Assembly: GCF_001044255.1 (NCBI RefSeq)
Contig: NZ_JYNX01000015.1
Location: 1 to 62,338 of the forward strand
DNA length: 62,338 nt
Reading direction: 5' to 3'
DNA from: Mycolicibacterium chubuense
GTDB lineage: Bacteria; Actinomycetota; Actinomycetes; Mycobacteriales; Mycobacteriaceae
This document shows positions 11,116-21,172 of this stretch, piece after piece. The position numbers and the translations under genes were made by a program. The notes under the pieces are model-generated. The model saw only the letters and a program-made list of their open reading frames with translations, made no database searches and was not told where the DNA came from. Position 1 is the stretch's first letter. Every line of letters begins with the position of its first letter.

Positions 11116-11912
11116 ACCGCCACCGGGGCTTTGATCGCCGGGTGCGGGTCGTAGTTCTTGACGATGACATCCTCGTAGGTGTAGTCGAAGATCGAATCAC
11201 GCTGCGCCAGAACGAGTTCCGGATAGGGGCGGGGTTCGCGGGAGAGCTGTTGGGTGACCTGCTCGACGTGATTGTCGTAGATGTGGCAGTCCCCGCCGGT
11301 CCAGATGAACTCCCCCACGTCCAGTCCGGCCTGGGCGGCCATCATGTGCGTCAGCAGCGCGTAGCTGGCGATGTTGAACGGCACGCCGAGGAACAGGTCG
11401 GCGCTGCGCTGGTAGAGCTGGCAGCTCAGCCGGCCGTCGGCGACGTAGAACTGGAAGAACGCGTGGCACGGCGGCAGCGCCATCTGCGGGATCTCGCCGA
11501 CGTTCCACGCCGACACGATGTTGCGGCGGCTGTCGGGGTCGCTGCGCAGCAGGTCGAGCGCGGCGCTGATCTGGTCGATGTGCTCGCCGGACGGCGTCGG
11601 CCACGACCTCCACTGCACGCCGTAGACGGGGCCGAGATCGCCTGTCGGGGAAGCCCATTCGTCCCAGATCGTGACGCCGTGCCGCTGCAGCCAGCCGACG
11701 TTGGAGTCGCCGCGCAGGAACCACAGCAGCTCGTAGACGATCGACTTGGTGTGCACCTTCTTGGTGGTGATCAACGGGAACCCGGCGTTCAGGTCGTAGC
11801 GCATCTGGTGGCCGAACAGGCTGCGGGTGCCGGTGCCGGTGCGGTCGGACTTGGCGGTTCCGTGCTCGAGCACCAGGCGCAGAAGGTCCTCGTAGGGGGT
11901 GGGGATCGGCAC
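11112..11912 (-). CDS. thyA: Thymidylate synthase ThyA
   Basis: A 266-residue classical thymidylate synthase. The nucleophile is Cys149 in [13 protein letters not shown], and folate/dUMP residues are visible in [24 protein letters not shown] and the C-terminal IKAPVAV. The product dihydrofolate is recycled by dfrA, whose start codon overlaps this stop. A TAAGCT hexamer ends six bases before the GTG start, so the operon mRNA is probably leaderless. The order matches Rv2764c-Rv2763c. Confidence 0.96.
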   Translation of the reverse strand: MPIPTPYEDLLRLVLEHGTAKSDRTGTGTRSLFGHQMRYDLNAGFPLITTKKVHTKSIVYELLWFLRGDSNVGWLQRHGVTIWDEWASPTGDLGPVYGVQWRSWPTPSGEHIDQISAALDLLRSDPDSRRNIVSAWNVGEIPQMALPPCHAFFQFYVADGRLSCQLYQRSADLFLGVPFNIASYALLTHMMAAQAGLDVGEFIWTGGDCHIYDNHVEQVTQQLSREPRPYPELVLAQRDSIFDYTYEDVIVKNYDPHPAIKAPVAV

Positions 11913-11918
11913 GCGCTC

Positions 11919-11924
11919 AGCTTA
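11919..11924 (-). promoter_or_regulatory. Candidate -10 box, leaderless thyA operon
   Basis: TAAGCT on the minus strand, six bases before the thyA GTG. Confidence 0.45.
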
Positions 11925-11954
11925 CGTGCAACGGCCCGGAGTAGAACGGAACCC

Positions 11955-12692
11955 ATGCCGAGGATCACCGACACTGTCACCACCGCCGACGGCTCCTGCC
12001 CCGTCAGCCTGCACACCCCCGACGGCGACGGGCCGTGGCCCGGCGTCGTCATGTATCCCGACGCCGGCGGGGCCCGGCCGACGTTCCGCGCGATGGCCGA
12101 CAAACTGGCCGAGTACGGGTACGCGGTGCTGGTGCCCGACGTCTACTACCGCGACGGCGACTGGGCGCCGTTCTCGATGGCCACGGTGTTCGAGGACGAG
12201 GCCGAGCGCACCCGGCTGTTCGACATGATGGCGAAGGTGACCCCGGAGGTCATGGCCACCGATGCGCAAGCGTTCTTCGACTACCTGGCGGACCGCCCGG
12301 AGGTCAGCGGGTCCTCGTTCGGGACGACGGGTTACTGCATGGGTGGGCGGACGTCGCTGGTGGTCGCGGGCCGGCTGCCGGACCGGGTGGCGGCGGCGAT
12401 GTCGTTTCACGGCGGCGGCCTGGTCACCGACGATCCGTCGAGCCCTCACCTGAGGGCCGATCAGATCAGCGCGGCCGTCTACGTCGGTGCGGCCAAGAAC
12501 GACCGCTCGTTCACCGTCGCCGACGGCGAGACGTTGGACAAGGCGCTCACCGCTGCCGGCGTCGAGCACACCGTCGAGTTCTACGACGCCTTCCACGGCT
12601 TCGCGGTGCCGGACAACGGGCCCTACGACGAGCCCGCGGCACGGCGGCACTGGGAGGCGATGCGCTCGTTTTTCGGCGCTCACCTAGGGTGA
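11955..12692 (+). CDS. Dienelactone hydrolase family protein
   Basis: A 245-residue alpha/beta hydrolase of the dienelactone hydrolase family. The nucleophile is Cys128 in GYCMGG, which distinguishes DLHs from serine hydrolases; the His is in YDAFHGFAVPD near residue 210 and an acid in AAKNDRSF. Classic members open dienelactones in chlorocatechol breakdown, but many paralogues have unknown ester substrates. It is divergent from thyA (the position of Rv2765) and overlaps the next gene's GTG by four bases. Confidence 0.85.
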   Translation: MPRITDTVTTADGSCPVSLHTPDGDGPWPGVVMYPDAGGARPTFRAMADKLAEYGYAVLVPDVYYRDGDWAPFSMATVFEDEAERTRLFDMMAKVTPEVMATDAQAFFDYLADRPEVSGSSFGTTGYCMGGRTSLVVAGRLPDRVAAAMSFHGGGLVTDDPSSPHLRADQISAAVYVGAAKNDRSFTVADGETLDKALTAAGVEHTVEFYDAFHGFAVPDNGPYDEPAARRHWEAMRSFFGAHLG

Positions 12693-13618
12693 GCGGCGTG
12701 TATGACCAGACTTTCAGCGACTCAGCCGCCAGCGAGCACGGCACGCGGATAGACCCGGTACTCGCGCGCAGCTGGCTGCTCGTCAACGGCGCCTCCTACG
12801 AACGGTTCGCACCTGCCGCGGAGTCCCGGGCCGACATCGTCGTCCTCGACATCGAGGATGCGGTCGCCCCGAAGGACAAGGCCGCGGCGCGGGAGAACGT
12901 CACACGCTGGCTCGCCGCGGGACATGACGACTGGGTGCGGGTCAACGGGTTCGGCACGGAATGGTGGGCCGGCGATCTCGAGATGCTGGCCGGCACGTCG
13001 GTCGGCGGCGTGATGCTGGCGATGGTGGAGTCGGTCGATCACGTCACCGAGACCGCCAAGCGGCTCCCGAACGTGCCGATCGTCGCGCTGGTGGAGACCG
13101 CCCGCGGGCTGGAGCGCATCACCGAGATCGCTTCGGCGAAAGGCACTTTCCGGCTGGCGTTCGGTATCGGCGACTTCCGCCGCGACACCGGCTTCGGCGA
13201 CAATCCGACGACGCTGGCCTACGCGCGCTCACGGTTCACCATCGCGGCGAAGGCCGCGCACCTGCCGGGCGCGATCGACGGTCCGACCGTCGGGTCGAGC
13301 GCGCTGCGGCTCAGCGAGGCCACCGCGGTGTCCGCCGAGTTCGGCATGACCGGCAAGATCTGCCTGACACCGGATCAGTGCCCGACGGTCAACGAAGGCC
13401 TGTCCCCGTCGGTGGAGGAGATCAGCTGGGCCAAGGAGTTCCTGGTCGAGTTCGAACGCGACGGCGGCGAGATCCGCAACGGCTCGGATCTGCCCCGGAT
13501 CGCGCGGGCCAACAAGATCCTCGATCTCGCCCGCTCGTATGGCATCGAACCCTCGCACTTCGAGGACGTCGACGACCCGGTGCACATCCCCGCGCCATCG
13601 GACACCTATCACTACTGA
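12689..13618 (+). CDS. HpcH/HpaI aldolase, CitE-like CoA ester lyase
   Basis: A 309-residue TIM-barrel protein. Metal/CoA-site motifs are ADIVVLDIEDAVAPKDK (residues 49-65), VRVNGFGTEWW, ALVETARGL and the FGIGDFRRD acidic motif. The family includes citrate lyase beta-like enzymes, (S)-citramalyl-CoA lyases and malyl-CoA thioesterases. The exact acyl-CoA substrate is not evident. The GTG start lies within the dienelactone hydrolase stop, so the two are coupled. The end overlaps the convergent small membrane gene by seven bases. Confidence 0.82.
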   Translation: MSGVYDQTFSDSAASEHGTRIDPVLARSWLLVNGASYERFAPAAESRADIVVLDIEDAVAPKDKAAARENVTRWLAAGHDDWVRVNGFGTEWWAGDLEMLAGTSVGGVMLAMVESVDHVTETAKRLPNVPIVALVETARGLERITEIASAKGTFRLAFGIGDFRRDTGFGDNPTTLAYARSRFTIAAKAAHLPGAIDGPTVGSSALRLSEATAVSAEFGMTGKICLTPDQCPTVNEGLSPSVEEISWAKEFLVEFERDGGEIRNGSDLPRIARANKILDLARSYGIEPSHFEDVDDPVHIPAPSDTYHY

Positions 13619-14079
13619 CCGTGCGCGGCGCGGTGGCGAGCGCGCAGGAGCCTGCGCACGCCCCGGACGATGCCCCGGACCGCGTAGACGAAGGCCACGA
13701 CCGACAACACGATCAGCACGATGAACATCACCAGCCAGTTCGTCCTGCCGTGGTCGACGTTCCACCACACGATGGTGAAGAGGACCGCGCACACGAACAC
13801 CACGATGTCGCGCCAGTTGCCCTCGTAGGACGCGGCCAGCTGGCGCAGTTCGCGGTTCTTGTGCACGGCGGCGATCAGGTCGTCGATGCGCAGATTGATG
13901 ATGCGCTGCAGTTCGGCGCGCCGTTCGACCTGATCCTCCGGAATGCGGGCCAGCAGGTCCATGTCCTTGACGATCAGACCCTGGATGTCGGGTCCCTTGA
14001 GGTTGCCCGCAGCCATTCCCAGCAGTGCGCCGCCGGCGATAGGAGCCCCGGCGAGGGCGATTTCGGCGATACCGGGCAT
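13612..14079 (-). CDS. Small membrane protein of unknown function
   Basis: A 155-residue protein. Residues 1-25 are small and hydrophobic (PGIAEIALAGAPIAGGALLG), residues 38-88 look helical and charged with possible coiled coil, two membrane helices follow at about 91-108 and 115-135, and the tail is strongly basic (RGVRRLLRARHR). I do not recognise the family. It has no operon partner close by; the next leftward gene starts about 75 bases upstream of it. Confidence 0.6.
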   Translation of the reverse strand: MPGIAEIALAGAPIAGGALLGMAAGNLKGPDIQGLIVKDMDLLARIPEDQVERRAELQRIINLRIDDLIAAVHKNRELRQLAASYEGNWRDIVVFVCAVLFTIVWWNVDHGRTNWLVMFIVLIVLSVVAFVYAVRGIVRGVRRLLRARHRAAHGQ

Positions 14080-14154
14080 GTCACTCCTTGTCAGTACGTC
14101 AGCGTCGGAGCAAGTGTGCCGTCCCACGGTGGGGCGCGCTGACGAACGGCTGCA

Positions 14155-14604
14155 TCACATGAGTGCAGCGGCGACGGTCGCGCCCAGGTTCCAGCACGCT
14201 TCCAGGTCGGCCTTGGTCGGCTTGCCGGACACCACGACCGTCTCCGCAGCGCGCTCCCATCCGAGGCCGCCGGTGATCCCGTCGATGGCCCGCTCGGCTC
14301 CCTCGGTGCCCTCGTTGCCGTGCAGCCACACCCCGAACGGCCGGCCCCGGGTGGCGTCGAGCAGCTGGTAGTAGTTCTGATCGAACGCGTGCTTGAGGGC
14401 ACCGGAGATGTAGCCCAGGTTGGCCGGGGTTCCGAGCAGGTAGCCGTCGGCCTCGAGCATCTCCACCGACGACACGGTCAGCGCCGGCCGTCGCACCACC
14501 TCCACACCCTCGATCTCGGGGTCGGTCGCGCCCGAGACGACGGCGTCGAGCATCTCGTGGCAGTGCGGCGACGGCGTGTGATGCACGATCAGCAGGCGGG
14601 GCAC
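14155..14604 (-). CDS. Flavodoxin/NADPH-dependent FMN reductase-like protein
   Basis: A protein of about 149 residues with flavodoxin fold signs: RLLIVHHTPSPHCHEMLDAV as phosphate-loop region (residues 3-22), DGYLLGTPANLGYISGALK around the flavin and a WLHGNEGTEGA segment. It closely resembles M. tuberculosis Rv2771c as remembered. It likely binds FMN; the redox partner is unknown. The GTG at 14604 fits the start of the conserved core; GTGs at 14619 and 14628 are possible and none has a clear ribosome site. It follows the FUSC gene by some 26 bases. Confidence 0.75.
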   Translation of the reverse strand: MPRLLIVHHTPSPHCHEMLDAVVSGATDPEIEGVEVVRRPALTVSSVEMLEADGYLLGTPANLGYISGALKHAFDQNYYQLLDATRGRPFGVWLHGNEGTEGAERAIDGITGGLGWERAAETVVVSGKPTKADLEACWNLGATVAAALM

Positions 14605-14630
14605 CGACCGATTGTCCACGGAAATCACCG

Positions 14631-16544
14631 TCAGATCCGGTGACCGGTCGTCGTGGTGTCGGCACCGCCGAGCGGCGTCGTCGCCTCTGGGTCGTCGGAC
14701 AGGCTGTCGAGTATGCGGGCGATACGGTGCAGTTCGCGTCCGATCGGCCCGTCGATCTGTGCTGCTCGAACCGGAACCTGCTGCGCGGCATCGGATTCCG
14801 AACGTAACGCTGCCAGCCGACACGATAGCGCCTCGAGGTCCTCGCGGACTGCAGCCTCGCGCAGAGATCCCGGATCGGCGGAGACCTCCCGCGCGAGCTG
14901 ACGCGCCGAGCGGCCCAGAGCCGTCAGCATGACCACCCGTCGGCGGCGCCGGCCCGAGCCGATCCCCGGAAAGGGTTGCGTCAGAGGCGCGGCCACCAGA
15001 CGCAGATCGTGTGCTTTCTGCTCGACGGCGCGGGCGGCGTCGCGCAGGTCGCGCGGTCGACGGGTTGCGTCGGGGTCGGCCAGGGTGTCGATGAAGCTCT
15101 GCAGTTCCTCGAGGAGGTCGCTCTCGGATTCCCGGATCTTGTTCCGCGAGCTGGTCGGGAACACGAGCATCGCGGCCACGCCGCCGAGCGCGACACCGAT
15201 GGCCGTTTCGGCCACCCGCAGTTCCAGCACCTGGCCGCTGAACTGACCCATCAGGTCGTAGACGATCGCCAGGATCGTGGTGATGCCCGCCATCGCCAGG
15301 ATGTAGGAGACTCCGAACAGGTACAGCGAGACGAAGACACCGACCCCGAGAAGCACGAGCTGAACGTCGGGATGACCGCTGCCGGCGGTGCCCAGCGCCA
15401 TGCCGGCCGCCGCGCCGATCGTCGTTCCCAACAGTCGCTCGGAGCCGCGCACCACGCTCTCGGCCGCGGTCGCCGGACGGGTGAAGACCACGAACGCGCC
15501 GATCGCCGCCCAGTACCACCGCTGGGTGGAGACGAGCAGACCGATCGGCACGGCCAGCCCGGTGGCGACCGTGGCCTGCAGCGCCTTGCGGAGGTCGGGC
15601 GAGAGCCGGCTGGACGGTTCGTCATCCTCGGCGGAATCCTCGTCGTCGCTGTCCGTCTCGTCGCGTTGGCCCTCCTCTTCCGGTCGGACCGTGCGTCCAG
15701 CCTCGCGAAGCTCCGCGACGATCTGGTCGAGTTCGTCTTCGGTGAGGTCGGGAACGCTGGCACCGTGCACGGCGCGCTCACCGAGAGCCTCGGCAGCCAA
15801 CGTCGCGTGCAGAACCAGATCGTGCAAACGCAGCGACGTTTCATCGTCGGAGTCGCCGAGTTGACCGTCGATCGCCAGTTCCGTCTCGCGCAGCCCGAGG
15901 ATCTTCCGCCGGAGCCGACTGCGCCGCCTGCCGTCGATGCCGTCGTCACCGTCGCGGACCACCTGGTCGGCCGCGCGTCGAACCTGCCCGACCCGGGTGA
16001 CGAAGGCGTCGACGGTGCGACGTAGATCGCCGACCGGCCGGTCGGGCACGAGCACGTCCTTGACCACACCGGCGACGACGGCGCCGGCGCAGACGGCCAG
16101 CGCGGTCCACCACAGCCCGCTGGCGGGGATGCGCAGGAAGATCGCCATGAAGTAGGACATGAAGCCCAACATCCCCAGGGCCATTCCCCGCGGCCCGTAG
16201 CGCTGGACGTAGGTGGCCGCGCCCGCCGCGGCGACGAAGGCGACATGACTGGCGATGCTCGCGTCGAACAGCAGACTGCCTACCGCGACGCCACCGAACG
16301 CGGTGAGCACACCGAGACCGAGAGTGATCATCCGGGCACGTCGCGACTCGTCGTTGACGGCCATGGTGCCGATCATCGCGACGACCACTCCCGGCGCGGC
16401 GGGAAGGATGGACTGACCGAGTGCCCGGGCGAGCAGGGCGACCACGACAACCGCTCCGCCGACGGCGAGCGTCCCCCGCGCGGCCATCCGCAGCCGCTGA
16501 TGCGACGGGTCGGAGGCGACGATGCGGGCGACCGCCCGCTCCAT
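14631..16544 (-). CDS. FUSC-domain inner membrane protein
   Basis: A protein of about 637 residues with two halves of six or so membrane helices each (roughly residues 25-150 and 330-480). They are separated by a cytoplasmic stretch with an acidic run near residues 290-310 (TDSDDEDSAEDDE). TLAVGGAVVVVALL and RWYWAAIGAFVVFTRP are typical of FUSC/aromatic acid exporter-like (YccS/AaeB) proteins. Such proteins are implicated in export, but the substrate here is unknown. The ATG at 16544 is preceded directly by an in-frame GTG, so the start is uncertain by a few codons. The divergent TetR gene and operator suggest an inducible exporter. Confidence 0.8.
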   Translation of the reverse strand: MERAVARIVASDPSHQRLRMAARGTLAVGGAVVVVALLARALGQSILPAAPGVVVAMIGTMAVNDESRRARMITLGLGVLTAFGGVAVGSLLFDASIASHVAFVAAAGAATYVQRYGPRGMALGMLGFMSYFMAIFLRIPASGLWWTALAVCAGAVVAGVVKDVLVPDRPVGDLRRTVDAFVTRVGQVRRAADQVVRDGDDGIDGRRRSRLRRKILGLRETELAIDGQLGDSDDETSLRLHDLVLHATLAAEALGERAVHGASVPDLTEDELDQIVAELREAGRTVRPEEEGQRDETDSDDEDSAEDDEPSSRLSPDLRKALQATVATGLAVPIGLLVSTQRWYWAAIGAFVVFTRPATAAESVVRGSERLLGTTIGAAAGMALGTAGSGHPDVQLVLLGVGVFVSLYLFGVSYILAMAGITTILAIVYDLMGQFSGQVLELRVAETAIGVALGGVAAMLVFPTSSRNKIRESESDLLEELQSFIDTLADPDATRRPRDLRDAARAVEQKAHDLRLVAAPLTQPFPGIGSGRRRRRVVMLTALGRSARQLAREVSADPGSLREAAVREDLEALSCRLAALRSESDAAQQVPVRAAQIDGPIGRELHRIARILDSLSDDPEATTPLGGADTTTTGHRI

Positions 16545-16594
16545 CACTCGACGCACGCCTGCCACGGTCGGGAGGTACCCCCACCACCGAGAGA

Positions 16595-16611
16595 TGAAAC
16601 AGTTTGTTTCA
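16595..16611. promoter_or_regulatory. Palindromic TetR operator candidate
   Basis: TGAAACAGTTTGTTTCA is a perfect 7-base inverted repeat with a 3-base centre, in the 96-base gap between the divergent FUSC and TetR genes. Its AT-rich character stands out. Position and symmetry fit a TetR dimer site repressing both genes. Confidence 0.7.
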
Positions 16612-16640
16612 CGGCGTTCTGCGGTGGTAATGACACGACC

Positions 16641-17183
16641 ATGGGCCAGTCCAGTCGCGACCTGCTCGAGTCCGCCGCGCAGGCGCTCGCCGAGGATCCC
16701 GCAGCCTCCATGGCAGACATCGCGGTCGCCGCCGGAGTGGGCCGGGCGACGGCGTGGCGGCACCTCGGGTCACGGGAGCAACTGTTGGCCGATCTCTACC
16801 GCCGATCTCTGGCGGAGACGCGCGAGGCTCTGGAGCGCACCTTGGGTACCGAGCCGGAGGTCACCCCGGAGATCGCTGCCGACGTCGTCGAAGCGTTCGG
16901 CGCCATCGGCGATCGGTATCGCGCGGTGCGTCAGTTGAGGCCGGTCGACGACCGGACACGGCAGGAGGTCACCGCCGTGCTGCGGCCGCTGCGCGAGGGC
17001 ATCGTGCGGGGGCAGCGGGCGGGACGCCTGCGCGATGACATCACCCCCGACTTGGCTGTCAGCCTGCTCACCGGAACGGTCGCGGCGGCGCTGGACCCGC
17101 GGGCGGGCACATCCGACGCGTCCGAGGCGCTGCGCGCCGCCGGCCGCGTGCTGGCCGACGGCTTGCGGCCGCGACCGAATTAG
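16641..17183 (+). CDS. TetR-family transcriptional regulator
   Basis: A 180-residue regulator. Residues 1-50 form the TetR helix-turn-helix: MADIAVAAGVGRATAWRHLG followed by SREQLLADLYRR. The remaining helical part would bind a ligand. It is divergent from the FUSC membrane protein, and a perfect 17-base palindrome lies 30 bases upstream of its start. It probably represses itself and the exporter-like gene until an unknown ligand appears. Confidence 0.9.
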   Translation: MGQSSRDLLESAAQALAEDPAASMADIAVAAGVGRATAWRHLGSREQLLADLYRRSLAETREALERTLGTEPEVTPEIAADVVEAFGAIGDRYRAVRQLRPVDDRTRQEVTAVLRPLREGIVRGQRAGRLRDDITPDLAVSLLTGTVAAALDPRAGTSDASEALRAAGRVLADGLRPRPN

Positions 17184-17199
17184 GGTGTGGCCGAGTCGT

Positions 17200-18413
<1,214 letters not shown>

Positions 18414-18452
18414 GACGAGGGGTGCGTCGACGAGCGGGACCGCTATCACACA

Positions 18453-18632
18453 ATGACGCTGCGTATGGGTGGTTCCGGTGGTGGCTCACCGGAAATCCTG
18501 GTCACTGTCGGCTGTCTGGCGCTCATGGCGCTGTTTGTCGTCGCCGCGCTCTGGTACTTCCGGCGCATCCGCGAGGGTCGAGTGGACCCGCTCGTCAACC
18601 CCAGCTGGACGTCCGACATGCGGCTCAACTGA
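18453..18632 (+). CDS. Small single-span membrane protein
   Basis: A 59-residue frame starting MTLRMGGSGGGSPEIL with one membrane helix at about residues 14-35 (VTVGCLALMALFVVAALWYF) followed by RRIREGRVDPLVNPSW. The sharp hydrophobic-then-basic pattern argues for a real membrane microprotein. Function is unknown. A second ATG four codons in is possible. It is divergent from dapB and 37 bases before the DUF222/HNH gene. Confidence 0.55.
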   Translation: MTLRMGGSGGGSPEILVTVGCLALMALFVVAALWYFRRIREGRVDPLVNPSWTSDMRLN

Positions 18633-18656
18633 TCGACAGTTGTCGGTGGGCGGTTG

Positions 18657-18662
18657 TACCGT
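18657..18662 (+). promoter_or_regulatory. Candidate -10 box, leaderless DUF222/HNH gene
   Basis: TACCGT ends seven bases before the ATG at 18670. Confidence 0.4.
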
Positions 18663-18669
18663 GGGATCC

Positions 18670-19953
18670 ATGATCGAACGCATGTTCGAAATAGACCAGG
18701 GCGCGTCGGAGAAGGCGCTGTGCGATGCCGTCGCACACTACGAGCGGGTCAAAGCCCGAGCCGCTGCGGCCCAGGCCCGCGCGACGGCGTTGTGGGCCGC
18801 CAAGCGGCATGCTGCCGAGCAGGCCGCGGGGGTGCCTGCCGCGAAACGAGGTCGCGGGCTGGGTTCTGAGGTCGCGTTGGCGCGCCGCGACGCCCCCTGC
18901 ACCGGTGGCCGGCACCTCGGGTTCGCCCACGCCCTGGTCCACGAGATGCCCCACACTCTGGCCGCGCTGGAGAGCGGGGTGCTCACCGAGTATCGGGCAA
19001 CCCTAATCGTCAAGCAGTCCGCTTGCCTCAGCGTCGAGCTTCGCCGCCAGCTGGATGCCGAATTGTGCGCCGACCCCGCGACGTTGCAGGGGTGGGGCAA
19101 TGCGCAGGTCGAAGCCGAAGCCAAGAAGATCACCGCCCGCCTCGATGCCGCGGCGGTGGTGGAACGCAACGCCAAAGCTGTCGGGGACCGGTGCGTCTGG
19201 ACCCGTCCCGCCCCCGAAGGCATGGTGTATGTCACCGCACTCCTGCCGCTGACGCAGGGAATCGGGATCTACGCCGCGCTGAAGCGGCACGCCGATGCGA
19301 CCTCTGACGGCCGTGGCCGCGGCCAGGTCATGGCCGACACCCTCTATGTGCGCGTGACCGGGCGCCCCTGCACCTCGCCGGCACCGGTGGCGGTGAACCT
19401 GGTGCTGGCCGACACCACCCTCTACGGCGACGACGACTGCCCCGGCTGGATCCAGAACTACGGGCCGGTACCCGCCGCGGTGGTGCGGGCAATCGTCAGG
19501 GACGCCGTCGTCGACGACAACACCAAGGCCACCCTGCGCCGGCTCTATCGCCACCCCACCAGTGGACAACTGGTCGCGATGGAATCCAGAGCTCGCCTGT
19601 TCCCGAAGGGTCTGGCGGCGTTCATCGGGCTGCGCGATCAGACCTGCCGCACCCCGTACTGCAACGCCCCCATCCGCCACCACGACCACGCCACCCCCCA
19701 CCGCCTGGGCGGACCCACCAGCGCCCGCAACGGTTTAGGGGCGTGCCAAGGCTGCAACATCGCCAAAGAAGCCCCGGGCTGGACCGTCACCACCAGCGAA
19801 CACGGCGGCCAACACATCGCCGAGTTCCACACCCCCACCGGGGCGGTGTACCGCTCAGCCGCGCTACGACTACCGGGACCACCCATCCGACAACGCATCA
19901 GCTTGCTCGAAGGCCGACTCAGCATCGACCTGGTCACGTTCGACGCCGCGTGA
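18670..19953 (+). CDS. DUF222 / HNH endonuclease domain protein (13E12-like)
   Basis: A 427-residue protein. The N-terminal two thirds (residues 1-300) match the actinobacterial DUF222 layout. Near residues 320-365 an HNH nuclease domain shows paired cysteines and histidines: CRTPYCNAPIRHHDH, then HRLGGPTSARNGLGACQGCN. The family includes the M. tuberculosis 13E12 repeat proteins, which are multicopy and often near genome rearrangements. Function is unproven; a DNA nuclease role is inferred. It lies at the border between the conserved dapB block and the hydrogenase island. Confidence 0.8.
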   Translation: MIERMFEIDQGASEKALCDAVAHYERVKARAAAAQARATALWAAKRHAAEQAAGVPAAKRGRGLGSEVALARRDAPCTGGRHLGFAHALVHEMPHTLAALESGVLTEYRATLIVKQSACLSVELRRQLDAELCADPATLQGWGNAQVEAEAKKITARLDAAAVVERNAKAVGDRCVWTRPAPEGMVYVTALLPLTQGIGIYAALKRHADATSDGRGRGQVMADTLYVRVTGRPCTSPAPVAVNLVLADTTLYGDDDCPGWIQNYGPVPAAVVRAIVRDAVVDDNTKATLRRLYRHPTSGQLVAMESRARLFPKGLAAFIGLRDQTCRTPYCNAPIRHHDHATPHRLGGPTSARNGLGACQGCNIAKEAPGWTVTTSEHGGQHIAEFHTPTGAVYRSAALRLPGPPIRQRISLLEGRLSIDLVTFDAA

Positions 19954-19967
19954 GCCGACAGCCCGGT

Positions 19968-19973
19968 TACGCT
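19968..19973 (+). promoter_or_regulatory. Candidate -10 box, leaderless secreted-protein gene
   Basis: TACGCT ends seven bases before the ATG at 19981. Confidence 0.4.
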
Positions 19974-19980
19974 CGGCGGC

Positions 19981-20352
19981 ATGAACGTCGACGTTGCCGC
20001 CCTCGTCGCGGCCGGTGCCGTGGCATCCGCGTGTGTGCTGGCAGCTCCGGCAGGGGCCGCGCCGAGCTACGGCAGCAACGGCGTCTTCGGGGTGACCACC
20101 CAACCACGCGACGGCTGGGCCACGACATTCATCCCGCCGGGGCGCTACCGGGTGGACCAGTCACCCAGCATGCAGCCATACCAGAGTCCGCCCGGCTTCT
20201 GGCTGCGGTGCCGCGACTTCCCCTGTGCCGGAACATCTCCGGGGAACATCATCGGCAACGGCGACGCCTTGCGCGATACGCCGACGTTCGTCGACATCCT
20301 GCCGACCGACGTCGCGATCGCGCTGCACAACGTCACGCTCACCCCCGCCTGA
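19981..20352 (+). CDS. Small secreted protein of unknown function
   Basis: A 123-residue protein with a Sec signal peptide: hydrophobic stretch at about residues 6-22 and a likely cut after AGAA near residue 27. The mature part has two cysteines close together (WLRCRDFPCAGT) that could form a disulfide, and proline/glycine-rich loops. It resembles short mycobacterial exported proteins, with no known role. Its last 14 bases overlap the end of the convergent hydrogenase operon. Confidence 0.65.
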   Translation: MNVDVAALVAAGAVASACVLAAPAGAAPSYGSNGVFGVTTQPRDGWATTFIPPGRYRVDQSPSMQPYQSPPGFWLRCRDFPCAGTSPGNIIGNGDALRDTPTFVDILPTDVAIALHNVTLTPA

Positions 20353-21172
20353 CGGCCAGCGCCGGATCGAACGTCGCCCGCGCCGCCACCGACGCGGCCG
20401 CGGCCGCCACCACGACACCGGCGTCGCCGTCCCGCCCTTTCGCGAAGACGATCTCCGCACTGTCGGGTCCGTCGCGGTGCGCCATCAGGTAGTCGTAGAG
20501 CAACCAGTCCAGCGCGCACGCCACGCCGTAGGGATCCGCATCGGGGTGCGCCGCGGCAGAGGTCACCGCCCGCAACGCCTCGATGTGTTCCGTACGCGCC
20601 GCATCCCGGTTGGTGCCTGAGCTGTCGAACAGCAGCATCGACAGGGTCAACGGCAGCCGCGCGCCCGACTCGGTGCGCACCACCCAGCGGCTGCCCTTCC
20701 AGGGCCGGGCCGCGTCGACGTACACCATCTCGCCGTAGCCGCCGACGACACCGAGCGTCGGCTCCTGCAACTCACCGTCCAACGGCGCCGGCCCCAGCAT
20801 GTCCAAGGGCTGCCGCGCCAGGATCGACATCAGCACCGCCGTGCCGATGATGCGGCCGGCCCGGGAGTCGGGCCTCATGTCGAGTACATCGACGGCCCGC
20901 GCGTAGTCCAGGCAGGCATCGTCCAGGCTCCGGTACAGCTCCGCGAGATCCTCGCGGTCCTGCTGCGTGGGCCGCCGTCCCCCGCCCAGCAGTTCGCCGA
21001 ACCGGCGCGCCGCATCGATCATCGCGTCGTCGAGCGCCGAGAGGTGCGTCGCCGCCAAGCGGTCGGGTTCGTCGTCGTCACCTACGAGATCGACCAAGGT
21101 GGTTGGCAGGCCGCCAGCGGTCGCCCAGTGGAACCCGATCTGGTTGTCCTGCTGGATGATCCGCGGCCTCAC
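20339..21172 (-). CDS. Unknown protein, last gene of the hydrogenase operon
   Basis: A 277-residue protein I do not recognise. It has no membrane segment or signal peptide and no cysteine pattern for an iron-sulfur cluster. It has helical acidic parts (residues 30-100) and a conserved-looking middle, LGVVGGYGEMVYVDAARPWKGSRW. The C-terminus is alanine-rich. The GTG start overlaps the NHL gene's stop by four bases, so it is translated with the hydrogenase accessory proteins and probably serves in assembly or electron transfer. It could be a scaffold or a chaperone; nothing here decides. Confidence 0.7.
   Translation of the reverse strand: MRPRIIQQDNQIGFHWATAGGLPTTLVDLVGDDDEPDRLAATHLSALDDAMIDAARRFGELLGGGRRPTQQDREDLAELYRSLDDACLDYARAVDVLDMRPDSRAGRIIGTAVLMSILARQPLDMLGPAPLDGELQEPTLGVVGGYGEMVYVDAARPWKGSRWVVRTESGARLPLTLSMLLFDSSGTNRDAARTEHIEALRAVTSAAAHPDADPYGVACALDWLLYDYLMAHRDGPDSAEIVFAKGRDGDAGVVVAAAAASVAARATFDPALAVRRG

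Noticed and set aside
18670-19953. DUF222/HNH gene as an active transposon or homing element
   Set aside because: No terminal repeats, target duplication or transposase were seen, and the family is not a proven mobile element.
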